Source: Hydractinia symbiolongicarpus
Taxonomy: Eukaryota > Cnidaria > Hydrozoa > Anthoathecata > Hydractiniidae
Direction of reading: 5' to 3'
Length of the DNA stretch: 64,000 nt
Assembly (NCBI RefSeq): GCF_029227915.1
Contig: NC_079882.1
Coordinates: 1,116,001 to 1,180,000 of the forward strand
In this document: piece after piece, positions 59,769 through 64,000 of the stretch
Numbering within the stretch: position 1 is the first letter of the stretch
How the letters are laid out: every line of letters begins with the position of its first letter
The notes under the pieces: model-generated
Told to the model about the DNA's origin: nothing
Seen by the model: only the letters and a program-made list of their open reading frames with translations
Database searches by the model: none
Program-made: the position numbers and the translations under genes

Positions 59769-62234
59769 TCAGCGCGCAATTACGGCTAGGATTAGTTCCA
59801 CAGTAAAGAATGACTTATTTATCTAAATTTTTAAATGAAGCGCTACTACAGCACACAGTGTAATTGCTGAATTCTGCAATCACGTCAAATTAAGAAGAAT
59901 ATTTTTTCTTGGAGTGCAGTTGTCTCATTTATCACATTTATCAGGTCACAGTCCAAAGTTAGTTCAATTAAGTCCCACAGTCAATCGTTTCATTGTTGAA
60001 AGCGATGCAACCTAGTAATATCAGATAAATGTCGCTAAATACATGTTGGTACGAATATGTGATCCAACCGTTGAAATTCAAATGGACTGACACCGTTAGA
60101 AAGTCAGTGAAATGTAGTATTAGAAACTGTCTCTATTTCTTCAGCACGCGCTAACAGCTAGGATTGGTCCCACAGTAAAAAATGACTTTTTTATCTTAAT
60201 TGTAATCGCTGAGTTCCGGCAATCGCGTCAAATTAAGAAGAATGTTTTTTCTTGGAGTCCAATTGTCTCATTTATCACAATTATCAGGTCACAGTCCAAA
60301 GTTAGTTCAATTAAGTCCCACAGTCAATCGTTTCATTGTTAAAAGCTATGCAACCTAGTAATCTCAGAAACATATCGCTAAATACATGTTGGTACCAATA
60401 TGTGACCCAACCGTTGCAACTCAAACGGACTGACACCGTTAGAAAGTCAATGAAATGTAGTTTTGGAAACTGTCACTATTTCTTTAGCGCGCGATAACGG
60501 CTAGGATTGGTTCCACATTAAAGAATGCCTTATTTATCTAAATTTTTAAATGAAGCGCTACTACAGCACCCAGTGTAATCGCTGAGTTCCGGCAATCACG
60601 TCAAATTAGAAAAAATGTTTTTTCTTTGAGTCCAATTGTCTCATTTATCACATTTATCAGGTCACAGTCCAAAGTTAGTTAAATTAAGTCCCACAGTCAA
60701 TCGTTTCATTGTTAAAAGCGATGCAACCTAGTAATCTCAGAAAAATATCGCTAAGTTCATGTTGGTAGGAATATGTGACACAGCCGTTGTAACTCAAACT
60801 GACTGACACCGTTAGAAAGTCAATGAAATGTAGTTTTCGAAACTCTCGCTATTTCTTCAGCGTGCAATAACCGCTAGGATTGGTTTCACAGTAAAGAATG
60901 ACTTATTTATCTAAATTTTTAAATGAAGCGCTACTACAGCACCCAGTGTAATCGCTGAGTTCCGGCAATCGCGTTAAATTAAGAAGAATGTTTTTTCTTG
61001 GAGTCCAATTGTCTCATTTATCACAATTATCAGCTCACAGTCCAAAGTTAGTTCAATTAAGTCCGACACTCAATCGTTTCATTGTTAAAAGCTATGCAAC
61101 CTAGTAATCTCAGAAACATATCGCTAAATACATGTTGGTACCAATATGTGACCCAACCGTTGTAACTCAAACGGACTGACACCGTTAGAAAGTCAATGAA
61201 ATGTAGTTTTTGAAACTGTCACTATTTCTTTAGCGCGCGATAACGGCTAGGATTGGTTCCACATTAAAGAATGCCTTATTTATCTAAATTTTTAAATGAA
61301 GCGCTACTACAGCACTCAGTGTAATCGCTGAGTTCCGGCAATCACGTCAAATTAAGAAAAATGTTTTTTCTTTGAGTCCAATTGTCTCATTTATCACATT
61401 TATCAGGTCACAGTCCAAAGTTAGTTAAATTAGGTCCCACATCAATCGTTTCATTGTTAAAAGCGATGCAACCTAGTAATCTCAGAAAAATATCGCTAAA
61501 TACATGTTGGCACCGATATGTGACCCAACCGTTGTAACTCAAACGGACTGACACCGTTAGAAAGTCAATGAAATGTAGTTTTTGAAACTGTCACTATTTC
61601 TTCAGCGCGCAATTACGGCTAGGATTGGTTCCACAGTAAAGAATGACTAATTTATCTAAATTTTTAAATGAAGCGTTACTACAGCACACGGTCTAATCGC
61701 TGAGTTCCGGCAATCACGTCAAATTAAGAAGAATGTTTTTTCTTGGAGTCCAATTGTCTCATTTATCACATTTATCAGGTTACAGTCCAAAGTTAGTTCA
61801 ATTAAGTCCCACAGTCAATCGTTTCATTGTTAAAAGCGATGCAACCTAGTAATCTCAGAGAAATATCGCTAAGTACATGTTGGTACGAATATGTGAGCCA
61901 ACCGTTGTAACTCAAACTGACTGACACCGTTATAAAGTCAATGAAATGTAGTTTTTGAAACTCTCGCTATTTCTTCAGCGCGCGATAACGGCTAGGATTG
62001 GTTCCACATTAAAGAATGACTTATTTATCTAAATTTATAAAATGAAACGCTACTACAGCATCCAGTGTAATTGCTAAATTCCGGCAATCACGTCAAATTA
62101 AGAAGAATGTTTTTTCTTGGAGTCCAATTGTCTCTTTTATCACATTTATCAGGTTACAGTCCAAAGTTAGTTCAATTAAGTCCCACAGTCAATCGTTTCA
62201 TTGTTAAAAGCGATGCAACCTAGTAATCTCAGAA
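59769..62234. repeat. Irregular right-hand units, 59.8-62.2 kb
   Basis: Unit starts are 59795, 60167 (343 bp), 60510, 60883, 61256, 61628 and 62001. The beginning matches 55.4-55.9 kb at offset 4404. The unit before 60883 resembles that before 56835 (GAAACTCTCGC, AACCGCTAGG) at offset 4048. Neighbouring units share the GTTCCACATTAAAGAATG and CTACTACAGCAC class features. Confidence 0.82.
60167..60509. repeat. 343-bp unit with ~30-bp deletion, second of two
   Basis: Same scar (TTTTTTATCTTAATTG to TAATCGCTG) as in the 55763 unit, here near 60201. The copies have diverged at several bases, so this is an older copying event than the 4232-bp one. Confidence 0.88.
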
Positions 62235-64000
62235 AAAAATCGCTAAATACATGTTGGCACCAATATGTGACCCAACCGTTGTAACTCAAACTGACTGACA
62301 CCGTTAGAAAGTCAATGAAATGTAGTTTTTGAAACTGTCGCTATTTCTTCAGCGCGCGATCACGGCTAGGATTGGTTCCACAGTAAAGAATGACTTATTT
62401 ACCTAAACTTTTAAATGAAGCGCTACTACAGTACCCAGTGTAATCGCTGAGTTCCGGCAATCGCGTCAAATTAAGAAGAATGTCTTTTCTTGGAGTCCAA
62501 TTGTCTCATTTATCACATTTATCAGGTCACAGTCCAAAGTTAGTTCAATTAAGTCCCACAGTCAATCGTTTTATTGTTAAAAGCGATGCAACCTAGTAAT
62601 CTCAGAAAAAAATCGCTAAATACATGTTGGCACCAATATTTGACCCGACCGTTGTAACTCATACTGACTGACACCGTTAGAAATTCAATGAAATGTAGTT
62701 TTTGAAACTGCCGCTATTTCTTCAGCGCGCGATAACGGCTAGGATTGGTTCCACAGTAAAAAGCTTGTTAAAAGCTATGCAACCTAGTAATCTCAGAAAA
62801 ATATCGCTAAATACATGTTGGCACCAATATGTGACCCAACCGTTGTAACTCAAACGGTTTGACACCGTTAGAAAGTCAATAAAATGTAGTTTTTGAAACT
62901 GTCTCTATTTTTTCAGCGCGCAATTACGGCTAGGATTGGTTCCACATTAAAGAATGACTTATTTATCTAAATTTTTAAATGAAGCGCTACCACAGCGCCC
63001 AGTGGGCAATCATGACAAGTTAAGAAGAATGTTATTTCTTCGAGCCTAATTTTCTCATTTATCACATTTATCAGGTCACAGTCCAAAGTTAGTTCAATTA
63101 AGTCCCAAAGTCAATCGTTTCATTGTTAAAAGCCATGCAACCTAGTAATCTCAGAAACATATCGCTAAATACATGTTGGCACCAATATGTGACCCAACCG
63201 TTGTAACTCAAACGGACTGACACCGTTAGAAAGTCAATGAAATGTAGTTTTTGAAACTGTAGCTAATTCTTCAGCGTGCGACAACGGATAGGATTGGTTC
63301 CACAGTAAAATTGAGTTATTTATCTAAATTTTTAAATGAAGCGCTACCACATCGCCCACTGGGCAATCATGATAAATTAAGAAGAATGTTTTTTCTTGGA
63401 ATCCATTGTCTCATTTATCACATTTATCAGGTCACAGTCAAAAGTTAGTTCAATTAAGTCGCACAGTCAATCGTTTCATTGTTAAAAGCGATGCAACCTA
63501 GTAATCTCAGAAAAATATCGCTAAATACATGTTGGTACGAATATTTGACCCAACCGTTGAAACTTAAACGGACTGACGCTGTTAGAAATTCAATGAAATG
63601 TAGTTTTTGAAACTGTCACTATTTCTTCAGCGCGCGATAACGGCTAGGATTGGTTCTACATTAAAGAATGACTTATTTATCTAAATTTATAAAATGAAAC
63701 GCTACTACAGCACCCAGTGTAATCGCTGAGTTCTGGCAATCACGTCAAATTAGGAAGAATGTTGTTTCTTGGAGTCCAGTTGTCTCATTTATCACATTTA
63801 TCAGGTCACAGTCCAAAGTTCGTTCAATTAAGTCCCACAGTCAATCGTTTCATTGTTGAAAGCGATGCAACCTAGTAATCGCAGAAAAATATCGCTAAAT
63901 AAATGTTGGCGCCAATATGTGACCCAACCGTTGTAACTAAAACGGACTGACACCGTTAGAAAGTCAATTAAATGTAGATTTTGAAACTGTCACTATTTCT
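62235..64000. repeat. Segment duplicated at offset 4232, copy 2 (cut by window end)
   Basis: Unit starts are 62375, 62748, 62939, 63297 and 63653. The match to 58003-59768 begins near AAAAATCGCTAAATACATG at about 62238 and runs to the last base, so the true length exceeds 1.77 kb. Confidence 0.92.
62748..62938. repeat. 191-bp half-length unit, third of three
   Basis: Identical in arrangement to the unit at 58516 and located in the second copy of the 4232-bp-offset segment. Confidence 0.9.

Larger units (their letters stand above)
1..64000. repeat. Tandem satellite array, ~372-bp unit, head to tail, fills the window
   Basis: The same unit recurs from the first base to the last, always in the same orientation. 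I anchored it on the decamer GTCCCACAGT and variants following GGATTG and found 174 starts. Most spacings are 371-374 bp; recurrent subclasses of 377, 358, 343, 336, 332, 223 and 190 bp are explained by specific small insertions or deletions. No foreign sequence interrupts the array and both window edges lie inside units, so the array extends beyond the window on both sides. Units differ by scattered substitutions and fall into named classes (alpha, beta, gamma and so on, defined in separate entries). Higher-order repeats and segmental copies are abundant. Uniform orientation and nested copies are typical of satellites evolving by unequal exchange. The family and host are not recognised; a centromeric or heterochromatic role is inference. 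Confidence 0.97.

Noticed and set aside
1-64000. CRISPR array
   Set aside because: The repeats are ~372 bp and contiguous; there are no short repeats separated by unique spacers.
1-64000. Transposon-derived or LTR tandem insertions
   Set aside because: No terminal repeats, target duplications, integrase or transposase-like frames; all sequence is accounted for by the unit.

Overview
The window is satellite DNA from end to end. A head-to-tail unit of about 372 bp repeats in one orientation from base 1 to base 64000. I placed 174 unit starts by hand, using the decamer GTCCCACAGT and its variants (GTCCTACAGT, GTTCCACAGT, GTCTCACAGT) that follow GGATTG; the starts are listed block by block in the features. 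I saw no protein-coding gene, RNA gene, transposable element, CRISPR array or unique sequence between units. One unit counted by hand is about 36% G+C, and its CpG count is close to that expected by chance.

A long homogeneous satellite with nested higher-order structure points to a eukaryotic chromosome, probably a centromeric, pericentromeric or other heterochromatic block. I do not recognise the family and cannot name the organism. The undepleted CpG content fits a genome with little germline CpG methylation, such as many invertebrates, but that is weak evidence.

Layout: (1) 1-1089, one copy of a three-class trimer. (2) 1.09-7.2 kb, a higher-order repeat with a 3064-bp period whose copies share a 73-bp internal duplication. 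(3) 7.2-14.0 kb, mixed units, two with the same 36-bp deletion. (4) 14.0-18.2 kb, a trimer of 1121 bp repeated about 3.7 times. (5) 18.2-22.7 kb, mixed units with copies of cassettes found elsewhere. (6) 22.7-32.6 kb, nested duplications with offsets 1863, 1862 and 4841 bp. (7) 32.7-36.2 kb, a duplication with offset 2085 bp. (8) 35.9-42.3 kb, a tandem duplication of 3208 bp with a visible breakpoint near 39.1 kb. (9) 42.3-44.1 kb, a transition zone. (10) 44.1-55.4 kb, a second sequence domain with its own subfamilies, including a 1103-bp trimer. (11) 55.4-64 kb, a more irregular zone with half-length units and a 1.77-kb segment copied at offset 4232 bp.

The unit has internal structure: two copies of GTCCCACAGT about 177 and 195 bp apart, each followed in the same order by TTAAA, AGCG and ATCGCT. 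This suggests an old doubling of a roughly 186-bp element. It also carries conserved small dyads (TTGGAGTCCAA, AGCGAT...ATCGCT, and alternating CCGTT/AACGG) that are candidate protein-binding sites. Shared deletion scars and duplication breakpoints record how the array grew by unequal exchange. The short open frames of 70-94 codons are chance products of the repeat.
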